64,000 nucleotides of DNA, taken from Flammeovirgaceae bacterium 311. GTDB taxonomy: Bacteria > Bacteroidota > Bacteroidia > Cytophagales > Cyclobacteriaceae. This document shows, in pieces, positions 16,929-26,700 of this stretch. The notes beneath the pieces are model-generated. The model was not told the DNA's origin. It saw only the letters and a list, made by a program, of their open reading frames with translations, and made no database searches. The stretch is taken from positions 5,534,001-5,598,000 of the forward strand of contig CP004371.1 in assembly GCA_000597885.1 (NCBI GenBank). The letters run 5' to 3'. The number at the start of each line of letters is the position of its first letter. The first letter of the stretch is position 1. The position numbers and the translations under genes were made by a program.

Positions 16929-19301
16929 ATGCTTAAGCACCACTTTTTGCTGACCTACCGAAACTTTAAGCGCTTTAAGGGCTCCTTCTTTATCAACCTG
17001 ATCGGGATGTCTGCCGGCCTGGCCTGCACCTTACTGATATACCTTTGGGTGATGGATGAGCTAAGCGTTGACAGGTTTCATGAAAATAGTGCACGCCTGT
17101 ACCAGGCCATGGAACGCCAGCATGGGGCAGAAGGGGTGGAAGTAACAACCTCTACACCGGGACTCCTGGCAGAAGCCCTGGCAGAGGAAATGCCAGAGGT
17201 AGCCTATGCAGTTGCCACGTTCGGAGCAGATGATCTGACCCTCTCTGTGGAGGATAAACACATCAGGGCAAGCGGCCAGTATGCAGGCAGAGACTTTTTC
17301 AATATTTTCTCCTATAAACTACAGCAGGGAGATGAAAACCAGGTGCTAAGGGATAAAAGCTCTATTGTACTTTCAGAAGAGCTTGCCTTACGATTATTCA
17401 ACAGCACAGAAAATATCATCGGCAAAACAGTAGAATTTCCTGATGATCAGCAGTACATGGTTACTGGTGTGTTTGAGGGAGTGCCACAGAATTCCTCCAG
17501 CCAGTTTGATTTTGTGCTGTCTTTTGAAGCATTCAAAGAGCTTTCTCCCTGGGTGCTGGACTGGAAAAACAATGCTGCCCTTACCCACCTGCTTTTAAAA
17601 GAAGGCACCGATATCGAACTGTTCAATAAAAAGATTGAAAACTTTGTAAAGCACAAAGAGGGTGAAGCACACATCACTCTATTTGCTACACTATATTCTG
17701 GCCAGTATCTCTACGGTACATATGAAAATGGCATACATGCCGGAGGCAGAATAGAATACGTCAGGCTGTTTTCTATCATTGCTTTCTTCATTCTTTGCAT
17801 TGCCTGCATCAACTACATGAATCTATCTACTGCAAAAGCTTCCAGAAGGCTAAAAGAAGTAGGTATCAAAAAAGCAATAGGTGCAAGCAGAAGCATGCTG
17901 ATGCTGCAATACCTGGGAGAATCGGTCATGATGACGTTCCTGGCTGTGATCCTGGCGGTGTTGCTGGTGGTAGTTTTCCTGCCTCAGTTCAACGAAATTA
18001 CAGGAAAGCAGCTTTTTCTGAATTTTGATCCAGGCCTAGTACTGGTAATTGCTGGCGTCACGCTTTTTACGGGTATAATATCCGGCAGTTACCCGGCGCT
18101 CTACCTCTCCGGTTTTAAACCAGTAAATATCCTGAAAGGCAGGGTCACTGCAGGCAGGCTTAACAGCTCGGCAGGCGAAATTTTTGCCCGTAAAGGGCTG
18201 GTGGTCTTCCAGTTCTCGGTCTCTATTTTTTTAATTGTGGCTGTTTTGGTGGTGTATAAACAAATTGAATACACCCAAACCAAAAATCTTGGATACAATA
18301 AAGACAACATCATTCATTTTGTAGCAGAGGGAGCGGTGGGGCAAAATCTGGAGACTTTTCTAGCTGAGATGAAAGCCCTGCCCGGGATTCTCCAGACATC
18401 CAGCATTGGGCACAGCCTGGTAGATGGTGGTCACCGGAGCAGCTCCAGTACGGTGCAGTGGGAGGGGAAAAATCCCGATGATATTGTTGAAATGGAAAGC
18501 GTGCGGGTAAACTACGATATGATTGAGCTGCTGGAGATTGAAATGCTGGCAGGGAGAACCTTTTCCAAAAACTTTGGTGATGAGGAGTCAAAAATCATTT
18601 TCAACGAAGCAGCCATTAAAGTAATGGGGCTTAAAGATCCGGTAGGGAAGGTAGTTAAGTTATGGGATCAGGAAAGACAAATTGTGGGTGTGGCGAAAGA
18701 CTTTCATTTCCAGTCTTTCCATGAACAGGTAAATCCCCTGTTTTTTATACTGCAGCCACATAATACCTGGATTGTGATGGCCAGGGTGGAAGCAGGCAAA
18801 GAGCAGCAGGCCATTGGAGCTATTCAGCAATTACACCAAAAGATTAGTCCAGGCCTGCCATTCGACTATAAATTTATGGATGAGGGCCTTCAGGCGCAGT
18901 ATGAGTCAGAGCAGCGTGTAGCGGTTTTGTCGCGTTATTTTGCCGGTCTGGCCATTCTCATCTCCTGCCTGGGGCTCTACGGACTGGCAGTGTTTGCTGC
19001 CGAGCAGCGCACCAAAGAAATTGGTATCCGCAAGGTGCTGGGGGCATCAGTAACAAATATCATGGCATTGCTCTCAAAAGAATTCATGCAGCTGGTGGTG
19101 ATTGCCATCGTAGCAGGCTCGGCCATGGCATGGCTTGCCATGGCTAAATGGCTGGAAGGATATGCTTATCGCATTGAACTGGGCTGGGGGGTCTTTGCGC
19201 TTGCCGGAGCGGCAGCTTTGCTCATTGCCCTCTGCACGGTTAGTTACCAGACCATCAGAGCGGCCCTTTCTAACCCGGTAAAGAACTTAAGAACTGAATA
19301 A
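16929..19301 (+). CDS. ABC permease P3 (subtype shared with P11)
   Basis: This protein has 790 residues. Its N-terminus MLKHHFLLTYRNFKRFKGSF departs from the usual M-x-RNYLK-I-A start and matches P11 closely. The first periplasmic domain is shorter and ends in GGRIEYVRLF (272-281) instead of the IHLHS motif. The coupling motif is KEVGIKK (309-315), with lysine replacing the usual arginine, as in P11. The second domain has QWEGKNPDD and KDFHFQSFHE. The last module carries WLEGYAYRIELGW in place of WLQDFAYRI. It follows P2 by 25 nt. These shared peculiarities define a subtype that recurs once in unit 1 and once in unit 2. Confidence 0.93.
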   Translation: MLKHHFLLTYRNFKRFKGSFFINLIGMSAGLACTLLIYLWVMDELSVDRFHENSARLYQAMERQHGAEGVEVTTSTPGLLAEALAEEMPEVAYAVATFGADDLTLSVEDKHIRASGQYAGRDFFNIFSYKLQQGDENQVLRDKSSIVLSEELALRLFNSTENIIGKTVEFPDDQQYMVTGVFEGVPQNSSSQFDFVLSFEAFKELSPWVLDWKNNAALTHLLLKEGTDIELFNKKIENFVKHKEGEAHITLFATLYSGQYLYGTYENGIHAGGRIEYVRLFSIIAFFILCIACINYMNLSTAKASRRLKEVGIKKAIGASRSMLMLQYLGESVMMTFLAVILAVLLVVVFLPQFNEITGKQLFLNFDPGLVLVIAGVTLFTGIISGSYPALYLSGFKPVNILKGRVTAGRLNSSAGEIFARKGLVVFQFSVSIFLIVAVLVVYKQIEYTQTKNLGYNKDNIIHFVAEGAVGQNLETFLAEMKALPGILQTSSIGHSLVDGGHRSSSSTVQWEGKNPDDIVEMESVRVNYDMIELLEIEMLAGRTFSKNFGDEESKIIFNEAAIKVMGLKDPVGKVVKLWDQERQIVGVAKDFHFQSFHEQVNPLFFILQPHNTWIVMARVEAGKEQQAIGAIQQLHQKISPGLPFDYKFMDEGLQAQYESEQRVAVLSRYFAGLAILISCLGLYGLAVFAAEQRTKEIGIRKVLGASVTNIMALLSKEFMQLVVIAIVAGSAMAWLAMAKWLEGYAYRIELGWGVFALAGAAALLIALCTVSYQTIRAALSNPVKNLRTE

Positions 19302-19312
19302 GCCCGAAAAAA

Positions 19313-21673
19313 ATGCTTAGGAATTATTTTAAAACAGCTCTTAGAAGCCTCTGGCATAACAAAGGCTATGGCTTTTTGAACATTGCCGGATTAGCAGTGG
19401 GTATTGCCTCTGCAGCGCTTATTTTTTTATGGGTTGAAGATGAGTTAACCTATGACCACCATCATGCTGATATTGATCGCATATATCGTGTAATGGAGCA
19501 TCAGTCGTTTGATGGCATTACTTATACCATGGGGGCTACGCCCGGTGTGCTGGCAAGAGGAATGCAGGAGGAAATACTTGGTGTAGCACTCACCACCCGT
19601 ACAAACTGGGGCGCCAGAACGCTATTTACGCTGCATGATAAATCCATTTTTGAAGAGGGGATCTACATGGACTCCAGCTTTTTCAAAATTTTCGACTTTC
19701 CCTTTCTTCAGGGAAATGCTGCCAAACCTTTCTCCCAGCTCCATTCCATTGTGATTTCCAGGCAAATGGCCGGGCGGTTCTTTGAAAGCCCACAGGATGC
19801 CTTTGGGAAAAGTATAAAAATGGATAATGAGCAGGAGTATGTTATTAGCGGTGTTTTTGAAGATCTGCCTGATAATTCATCTTTTGAATTTGATTGGGCA
19901 GTTCCCTTTAAGCTGTATGAAGATAAAAACCAGTGGTTATCTGATTGGGCAAGTAACGGCATTATTACCTATGCGAAGCTGGCAGAAAATGCAGATCCTG
20001 CCCATGTGAATGCCCAGCTGCTGGGCTATATAAAAAGCAAAAGCGATGAGGCGGTTGCACAGGCATTCTTATTTCCCATGACAGACTGGCGGCTGTATGG
20101 CAAGTTTGAAAATGGTAAGCAGGTTGGCGGACGAATTCAGTTTGTGCGCTTGTTCTCTACCATCGCGTGGATTATACTAATCATTGCCTGCATCAACTTT
20201 ATGAACCTGGCTACAGCCCGATCTGAAAAGAGAGCCAGGGAGGTGGGCGTAAGAAAAGTGCTGGGGGCAGGCAGAGGCAGGCTTGTGCTGCAATTTATGG
20301 CAGAATCGCTACTGCTTTCATTTATAGCTGTAGTACTTTCTGTTGGAATCATCTACCTCTGTATCAATGGGTTCAACAAGCTAGTTGAAAAAGAACTGGC
20401 CGTAAATATTACCGATCCGCTGCATTTTCTTGCACTCCTGGGTATTGGTGTAGTATGTGGTATCATAGCAGGCAGCTATCCGGCTTTGTACCTCTCTTCT
20501 TTCAACCCGGTTACTGTTTTTAAAGGCTTGCGGGTAAAAGGCAACACCAGCGCAGGCCTGATCAGAAAGGGTTTGGTCGTTACACAATTTGCAGCATCGG
20601 TTGTGCTGATAATAGGGACCATTATCATTTATGAGCAGATACAGCACATCAAGAGTCGCGAGCTGGGCTACAACAAGGAGCAGGTGGTTTATATGAACCT
20701 GCAGGGGAAGATGAACGAGCGTTTTCATGTGATCCGGCAGGAGCTGTTGGCATCTGGTATGGTAGCGCATGCGGCTGTAAGCAACCAACGGGTATTGCAA
20801 ATGGGCAACAACGGCTGGGGGTATGAATGGAAAGGCAAAGATCCAAATCAAAAGATTTTAATCACAAATGAAAATGTAAGCCACGGTTACCTCGAGACCC
20901 TGGGCATGAGCCTGAAGAGCGGGAGGGACTTTAAAACCATTGAAGCCCGGGACAGCACCAGCATCATAATAAATGAAAGCCTGGCCAAACTCATGAATAA
21001 AGAAGAGGTGGTGGGTGAGATCATTAGCAGTGATGGCAGAGATTTCGAGATTATTGGTGTGGTACACGATTTTGTTTACTCTGATGTGTATGCACCCGCA
21101 GCGCCTCTTATATTATTTGCCCAGCCTTCTGCCACCAATTACCTGTTTGTTCGCCTGAAGGAGGGCGTAAACATGCCCGATGCCTTAGCAAAACTGGAGG
21201 CTGTTATGAAAGCCCATAATCCTGGCTATCCCTTTGAGTACAAATTTTTAGATGAAGAATTTGATAACTTATTTAAAAGTGAAATGCTGATTGGCAAGCT
21301 GTCGAGGATATTTGCGCTGCTGGCCATCTTTATATCATGCCTTGGGTTGTTTGGTCTGGCAGCATACACTGCAGAAAGAAGAACAAAAGAGATTGGCATC
21401 AGGAAAGTGCTGGGGGCATCTGCAGTGGGTATCGCCAGCCTGCTGTCACTGGATTTCCTGAAGCTGGTCATTGTTTCTTTTCTGCTTGCTTTTCCACTGG
21501 CCTGGTACCTGATGCATCAGTGGCTGCAGGACTTTGCCTACAGAATTTCCATTAACTGGAAGGTGTTTTTAATAGCTGGCGTAGCTGCTGTACTGATTGC
21601 ACTCATCACCATCAGCTTTCAGGCCATTAGGGCGGCCCTTTCTAACCCGGTGAAGAATTTAAGAACTGAATAA
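19313..21673 (+). CDS. ABC permease P4 (subtype shared with P7 and P15)
   Basis: This protein has 786 residues, one of the shortest in the array. The first domain ends in FPMTDWRLYGKFENGKQVGG (254-273) and the coupling motif REVGVRK is at 309-315. In the second domain YEWKGKDPNQ replaces the longer insert found in most paralogues. The usual DFHFxSLH motif is changed to HDFVYSDVY, losing both histidines, as in P7 and P15. It starts 11 nt after P3, suggesting translational coupling. The last module is canonical, with EIGIRKVLGAS and WLQDFAYRISINW. Confidence 0.93.
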   Translation: MLRNYFKTALRSLWHNKGYGFLNIAGLAVGIASAALIFLWVEDELTYDHHHADIDRIYRVMEHQSFDGITYTMGATPGVLARGMQEEILGVALTTRTNWGARTLFTLHDKSIFEEGIYMDSSFFKIFDFPFLQGNAAKPFSQLHSIVISRQMAGRFFESPQDAFGKSIKMDNEQEYVISGVFEDLPDNSSFEFDWAVPFKLYEDKNQWLSDWASNGIITYAKLAENADPAHVNAQLLGYIKSKSDEAVAQAFLFPMTDWRLYGKFENGKQVGGRIQFVRLFSTIAWIILIIACINFMNLATARSEKRAREVGVRKVLGAGRGRLVLQFMAESLLLSFIAVVLSVGIIYLCINGFNKLVEKELAVNITDPLHFLALLGIGVVCGIIAGSYPALYLSSFNPVTVFKGLRVKGNTSAGLIRKGLVVTQFAASVVLIIGTIIIYEQIQHIKSRELGYNKEQVVYMNLQGKMNERFHVIRQELLASGMVAHAAVSNQRVLQMGNNGWGYEWKGKDPNQKILITNENVSHGYLETLGMSLKSGRDFKTIEARDSTSIIINESLAKLMNKEEVVGEIISSDGRDFEIIGVVHDFVYSDVYAPAAPLILFAQPSATNYLFVRLKEGVNMPDALAKLEAVMKAHNPGYPFEYKFLDEEFDNLFKSEMLIGKLSRIFALLAIFISCLGLFGLAAYTAERRTKEIGIRKVLGASAVGIASLLSLDFLKLVIVSFLLAFPLAWYLMHQWLQDFAYRISINWKVFLIAGVAAVLIALITISFQAIRAALSNPVKNLRTE

Positions 21674-21740
21674 TAATTTACAACAGGCAGTGCCTTTACT
21701 GATGGAAGACAAGCCGCCTGTACCACTTTTTAACTAGTAC

Positions 21741-24173
21741 ATGATGTACCGCACTTACCTTAAACTTGCCTGGAGAAACCTGCAGAAAAGCAAGGTGTAC
21801 TCCCTCCTGAATATCCTGGGCCTGGCCATTGGCTTGTCCTGCTTTATCTTGATAAGCCTTTATGTGTTAGATGAGCTAAGCTTTGATCGCTACCACACCA
21901 AGGCCGACCGTATTTACCGCGTCAACAGCGACATTAAGTTTGGCGATAGTGAAATGCACATAGCCGAAACGCCTGATGTGATGGGGGCGATTTTAAAAAA
22001 GGATTTCCCGCAGGTAGAGGAGTATGTGCGACTGTATAACAACACAGGAGCACAACACCTGAAAAAGGGGGAAAGCTACCTCAATGAAGAGCGCGTAGTC
22101 CATGCCGATTCCAGTTTTTTCCGGGTGTTTAGTTTTACTCCGGTGGCAGGCGATCTTGATAAAGCCCTGAGCACTCCAAACTCCGTGGTGCTTACCGAAT
22201 CTATGGCACTTAAATATTATAGCACCAAACAGGTGCTGGGCAAGCCACTGGAAAACATCAGGGGCCAGGTATTCGATATCACGGCAGTTATTGAAGACAT
22301 GCCCGCCAACGGGCATTTCCAGTTCGATTTCATTTTTTCCATGGATAATTTTCCCTATGAATGGGAGAGTTATTTAAGCCACAACTTCCACACCTACCTG
22401 CTCCTGAAAGAAGGGGTAAGTGCAGAAGAATTTCAGCCCAGGCTTGACCAGTACATTGCCGATTACGTAATGCCACGTATTGGACAGATGCTGAACGTTA
22501 AGAGCATACAGGAACTGGAAGCTTCGGGAAACAGCCTTGCTTACTCACTCACACCGCTTACGGATATTCATCTCTATTCCAGCAGGAGATCGGAGCTTAG
22601 CCCCAGTGGCAACATACAGTATGTGTATATTTTCTCGGCGGTAGCTTTGTTTATCCTGCTGATTGCCTGTGTAAACTTTATGAATCTGGCTACTGCCCGC
22701 TCGGCCAGCAGGGCCAGGGAAGTGGGCATTTGTAAAGTGCTGGGCTCACAGCGCGGGCAGCTGGTCATGCAGTTCCTGGCAGAAGCCACCCTGATGGCAC
22801 TGCTGGCGATGCTCATTGCCCTGGTACTGGTCGTGATTGCATTGCCCCATTTCAACGAGCTGGCTGCTAAATCAATTTCGATGCAGCTGATCCTGCAACC
22901 CCAGTTCATGCTCTTTCTGCTCCTGCTTCCTTTCCTGGTTGGCTTGCTGGCAGGTTCTTATCCGGCTTTTGTTTTATCTGCTTTTAAACCCGTACAGGTG
23001 CTCAAGGGCAAACTCAACATGGGGGCAAAAGGGGGCGACTTCAGAAATGTGCTGGTGGTGTTTCAGTTTGCTACCTCTATCATGCTCATTATTGGCACCA
23101 TTGTGGTGTACCAGCAGCTGTCTTACATGCAGAACAAAAACCTGGGTTTTAACAAAGAGCAGGTGCTGATTGTGGAAAATACCTGGGTGCTGGAAAATCG
23201 TGCAGCTGCTTTTAAAAATGAAGTGCTGCAAATGGCGGGGGTGCAATCGGGTACCTATAGCGGCTTTCTGCCTATCAACGAGAGCTACCGGAATAACCAG
23301 AGCTTCTCCAAAGAAGCGGTTATGAACTCCACAAGCGGCTTTAACATGCAAAGGTGGCAGATAGACTACGACTACCTGAACACCCTGGGCATGGAGCTGG
23401 TAGCGGGTAGAAATTTCTCCAGGACTTATGGAGGCGATTCTTCTGCCGTGATTATCAATGAAACTACTGCCAAGATGCTGGGTTATGAAGATCCCGTCGG
23501 AAAAAAATTATACCAGGTGGGTGACTACAATTCCGGTGCCGTCAACGGCTTAGAGATTATTGGGGTAGTCAGGAACTTCCATTTCGAATCCATGCATCAG
23601 CAAATCGGGCCGCTCTGCATGGTGCTGAACAACCACAGCCGCATGGCCTCTTTCAAAGTTGATGCTGATAAAATTCCTGCCCTGCTTTCCGGGATCGAAG
23701 ATAAATGGGCAGCCATGACGTCGGGTATGCCCTTTAGCTACCGCTTTCTGGATGATGATTTCGCAGAGATGTACCGTGCAGAACAGCAGGTGGGTCAGAT
23801 TACGCTCATCTTCACCGTGCTTGCCATCGTAGTGGCCTGCCTGGGGCTTTTTGGGCTGTCTACTTTTATAGCAGAAAGGCGGGCCAAAGAAATTGGCATA
23901 CGCAAAGTGCTGGGTGCTTCTGTAGAGGGGCTGGTGCAGTTGCTCTCCAAAGATTTTCTCAGGCTGGTACTCATTGCTTTTCTCATTGCCAGCCCCATTG
24001 CATGGTATGCCATGCACAACTGGCTGCAGGATTTTGCCTACCGCATAGACCTTAGCTGGTGGTATTTTGCCGGAGCAGGTGTATTGGCCCTTTTCATTGC
24101 CCTGGCCACCGTTAGTGTGCAGGCTGTGAAAACCGCCCTTTCCAACCCGGTAAAGAATTTAAGGGCGGAGTAA
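21741..24173 (+). CDS. ABC permease P5
   Basis: This protein has 810 residues from the first ATG. A second ATG follows immediately, and alignment with the paralogues (M-x-RNYLK) suggests that translation really begins at 21744. The first domain ends LTPLTDIHLYS (270-280). The first coupling motif reads REVGICK (326-332): the arginine conserved in nearly all other copies is a cysteine at 331, so contact with the ATPase on that side may be altered. Second-domain motif VVRNFHFESMH. The tail is NPVKNLRAE. It is 67 nt downstream of P4. Confidence 0.93.
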   Translation: MMYRTYLKLAWRNLQKSKVYSLLNILGLAIGLSCFILISLYVLDELSFDRYHTKADRIYRVNSDIKFGDSEMHIAETPDVMGAILKKDFPQVEEYVRLYNNTGAQHLKKGESYLNEERVVHADSSFFRVFSFTPVAGDLDKALSTPNSVVLTESMALKYYSTKQVLGKPLENIRGQVFDITAVIEDMPANGHFQFDFIFSMDNFPYEWESYLSHNFHTYLLLKEGVSAEEFQPRLDQYIADYVMPRIGQMLNVKSIQELEASGNSLAYSLTPLTDIHLYSSRRSELSPSGNIQYVYIFSAVALFILLIACVNFMNLATARSASRAREVGICKVLGSQRGQLVMQFLAEATLMALLAMLIALVLVVIALPHFNELAAKSISMQLILQPQFMLFLLLLPFLVGLLAGSYPAFVLSAFKPVQVLKGKLNMGAKGGDFRNVLVVFQFATSIMLIIGTIVVYQQLSYMQNKNLGFNKEQVLIVENTWVLENRAAAFKNEVLQMAGVQSGTYSGFLPINESYRNNQSFSKEAVMNSTSGFNMQRWQIDYDYLNTLGMELVAGRNFSRTYGGDSSAVIINETTAKMLGYEDPVGKKLYQVGDYNSGAVNGLEIIGVVRNFHFESMHQQIGPLCMVLNNHSRMASFKVDADKIPALLSGIEDKWAAMTSGMPFSYRFLDDDFAEMYRAEQQVGQITLIFTVLAIVVACLGLFGLSTFIAERRAKEIGIRKVLGASVEGLVQLLSKDFLRLVLIAFLIASPIAWYAMHNWLQDFAYRIDLSWWYFAGAGVLALFIALATVSVQAVKTALSNPVKNLRAE

Positions 24174-24224
24174 GAGCCTGCGGATTCCAACTGTATGTTG
24201 TATTATATTTAAATCTAGATCATT

Positions 24225-26672
24225 ATGCTAAGGAATTATTTTAAAATAGCCATGCGCAACCTGCAGAGGCACCGGCTGTATACCCTCATCAATGTGCTGG
24301 GTATTACCCTGGGTTTTTCTGCAGCGGTGGTGATCTATATATTCCTTTCGGCAGAAACTAATTTCGATTCCTTTCACAGCAATTCCTCAGCCACTTACCG
24401 GATTGTACAGCAGTATCATACCTCAGAAGGCACCCAGTTCTGGAACACCACTGCTTATCCGCTGGCAGAGGCACTGAGGCAGGAGTTACCACAGGCCACC
24501 TTTGCACAGGCAGCCGGACCCATGGGAAGTGTTATTTCTGTGCAGGATGGAGAGCAGCTGCGTAGGTTTGAAGAAGATAAGGTGCTGTATGCTGATGAGC
24601 ATTATTTATCTGTATTTGATTTCAGTAAGGTGTTTTCCCAACAGGAGCTATGGCTCGCGGGCAGTCCCGGTACCGCTTTCGATCACCCTAATGCAGTGGT
24701 GCTTACGCAGGCAACCGCCAGGCGCTATTTTTCCGGGGAACATAGCCCGGAGGAACTACTGGGCAGAACGCTCAGACTGAATGATAAAGAGACTTTGATG
24801 GTAACTGGTGTGATACAGGACCTTCCGTCCAACACCAGCCTGTCTTTCGAGGTGCTGATTCCTTATGCGTTCTTTAAATCGCAGCATGAATACCAGGCAA
24901 ACAACTGGTCTGGTAATTATCAGGGTACCACCTTTGTAGTGCTCCCGGAGCAGCTTAAGGAGGCAGATATTCTGAATACACTGGCTGCTGTGGAGAAAAA
25001 ACACCTAAGTGCTACAGACAGCAAAAGAATAGAATGGTTACTACAGCCCCTGCAGGAGGTGCATACAGATGTAACATATGGAAGTAGCCCTGGCAGCTAT
25101 GTAGTGAGTAGGGAGATAATCCTGGGTATGATGAGTCTGGCTGTATTCCTGGTGCTCATTGCCTGTGTGAACTATATTAACCTGGCAACAGCGCAGTCGC
25201 TGAAAAGGAGCCGTGAAGTAGGGGTTAGGAAGGTGCTGGGTGCCAGCCGCAGGCAGCTGTTTTTGCAGTACATAACAGAAACCTTTCTCATTAGCCTGGT
25301 GGCGGCTTTACTTTCCCTGCTGCTGGCTAAGTGTGTGATAGATCTGATCAACGGGGAGATTACCTACACCCAATACAATTTTAGCCTTAGCCTGGATCTG
25401 CTTTTATTCGGCACACTGCTACTGCTGTCTATTACCTTACTTTCCGGTGGCTACCCTGCTTTGGTCCTGTCGCGGCTGGCGCCTGTTCAGGTACTGAAAA
25501 GCAAAGCAGTTCCTGCCAGAAGAGGCTTTTCTCTGCGACAGTTGCTGATTGTTTTTCAATTTTCCGCTGTACAGCTATTAATTGCAGGCACCATCATTGT
25601 GGCCAGCCAAATGCATTATTTCCGGAGTACAGACATGGGCTATAACAAAGAAGCGGTGCTGACAGTGCCCTTTCCGGATACCAATGCAGATAAGCAGGAG
25701 GCTTTCCGGCAGCGCCTGATGCAAAATTCGGGCATTGAACGGCTAAGCTTTGCCTCCGGAACTCCTACGCCTTACGGAAGGAAGTATGGCACAAGCTTCA
25801 GATTAGCCCACGAGCCTGAAGACAGGATGAAACGTGCCGAATTGATGGTGGCTGACCAGGAATACCTTGCAGTCTATGAACTGGAGGTAGTGGCAGGGAA
25901 CTGGGTAACAGAAGCTAATAAAACCGATGAATTCAATGGGTTTGTGGTAAACGAGGCCTTGGTCCGGATGCTGGGCGAAGACCCTGATGCCATCATTGGC
26001 AAGCAGCTGGTGATTAATGAGGGGCAGGCCCCGGTAATAGGTGTGGTGAAAGATTTCCATAACAATGGACTCCAGGAAGGAATATCACCCTGCGTGCACA
26101 TGTATTGGGGTGCAGGTTTTCTGGATCAGGCTCATATACGTTTAGCCGGACATGCGGCGGACGGAGCCGGGCTTGGTGCAGCACTTTCAGCTGTGGAAGA
26201 ATCCTGGAAGGTATTTTTTCCTGATGCTACCTTTGACTTTACCTTTGTGGATGATAGCCTGGCGCAGCATTATATACTGGAGAACATGGTATATAAAGTT
26301 TTCAGGGTTGCATCTGCCGTGGCCATATTCCTTGGTTGTCTGGGACTTTATGGTCTGGTTTCCTTTGTGGCCGTGCAGCGCACCAAAGAGGTGGGCATAC
26401 GCAAAGTGCTGGGAGCTTCCTGGGCAAGCATTCTCCGGCTGCTTACCTGGGACTTTATTAAGCTGTTGCTGATTGCAGTAATTGTTGCCACACCAGTTGC
26501 CTGGTATCTAATGCAAAGCTGGCTCCAGGATTTTGCCAATCGCATTTCGCTGGAATGGTGGCATTTTTTCGGTGCGGGAGTCATTACCCTGTTCATTGCG
26601 CTGGCTACGGTTAGCTACCAGGCCATAAAAGCGGCCCGGGCCAACCCGGTAAAAAATCTAAGAACTGAATAG
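24225..26672 (+). CDS. ABC permease P6 (subtype shared with P17)
   Basis: This protein has 815 residues. The first periplasmic domain contains QQELWLAGSPGTAFDHPN (139-156), which matches VEDFWLAGNPATALQHPG in P17 and no other copy. It ends LQPLQEVHTDVTYGSSPG, and the coupling motif REVGVRK is at 330-336. In the second domain VVKDFHNNGLQEG replaces the usual DFHFxSLH. The last module has a tryptophan-rich LLTWDFIKLLLIA instead of LLSKDF. It lies 51 nt after P5. The P6/P17 pair is probably specialised for a ligand or partner distinct from the other permeases; that is inference. Confidence 0.93.
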   Translation: MLRNYFKIAMRNLQRHRLYTLINVLGITLGFSAAVVIYIFLSAETNFDSFHSNSSATYRIVQQYHTSEGTQFWNTTAYPLAEALRQELPQATFAQAAGPMGSVISVQDGEQLRRFEEDKVLYADEHYLSVFDFSKVFSQQELWLAGSPGTAFDHPNAVVLTQATARRYFSGEHSPEELLGRTLRLNDKETLMVTGVIQDLPSNTSLSFEVLIPYAFFKSQHEYQANNWSGNYQGTTFVVLPEQLKEADILNTLAAVEKKHLSATDSKRIEWLLQPLQEVHTDVTYGSSPGSYVVSREIILGMMSLAVFLVLIACVNYINLATAQSLKRSREVGVRKVLGASRRQLFLQYITETFLISLVAALLSLLLAKCVIDLINGEITYTQYNFSLSLDLLLFGTLLLLSITLLSGGYPALVLSRLAPVQVLKSKAVPARRGFSLRQLLIVFQFSAVQLLIAGTIIVASQMHYFRSTDMGYNKEAVLTVPFPDTNADKQEAFRQRLMQNSGIERLSFASGTPTPYGRKYGTSFRLAHEPEDRMKRAELMVADQEYLAVYELEVVAGNWVTEANKTDEFNGFVVNEALVRMLGEDPDAIIGKQLVINEGQAPVIGVVKDFHNNGLQEGISPCVHMYWGAGFLDQAHIRLAGHAADGAGLGAALSAVEESWKVFFPDATFDFTFVDDSLAQHYILENMVYKVFRVASAVAIFLGCLGLYGLVSFVAVQRTKEVGIRKVLGASWASILRLLTWDFIKLLLIAVIVATPVAWYLMQSWLQDFANRISLEWWHFFGAGVITLFIALATVSYQAIKAARANPVKNLRTE

Positions 26673-26700
26673 TAATTAACATCACCTAAACCCCTCTCAC

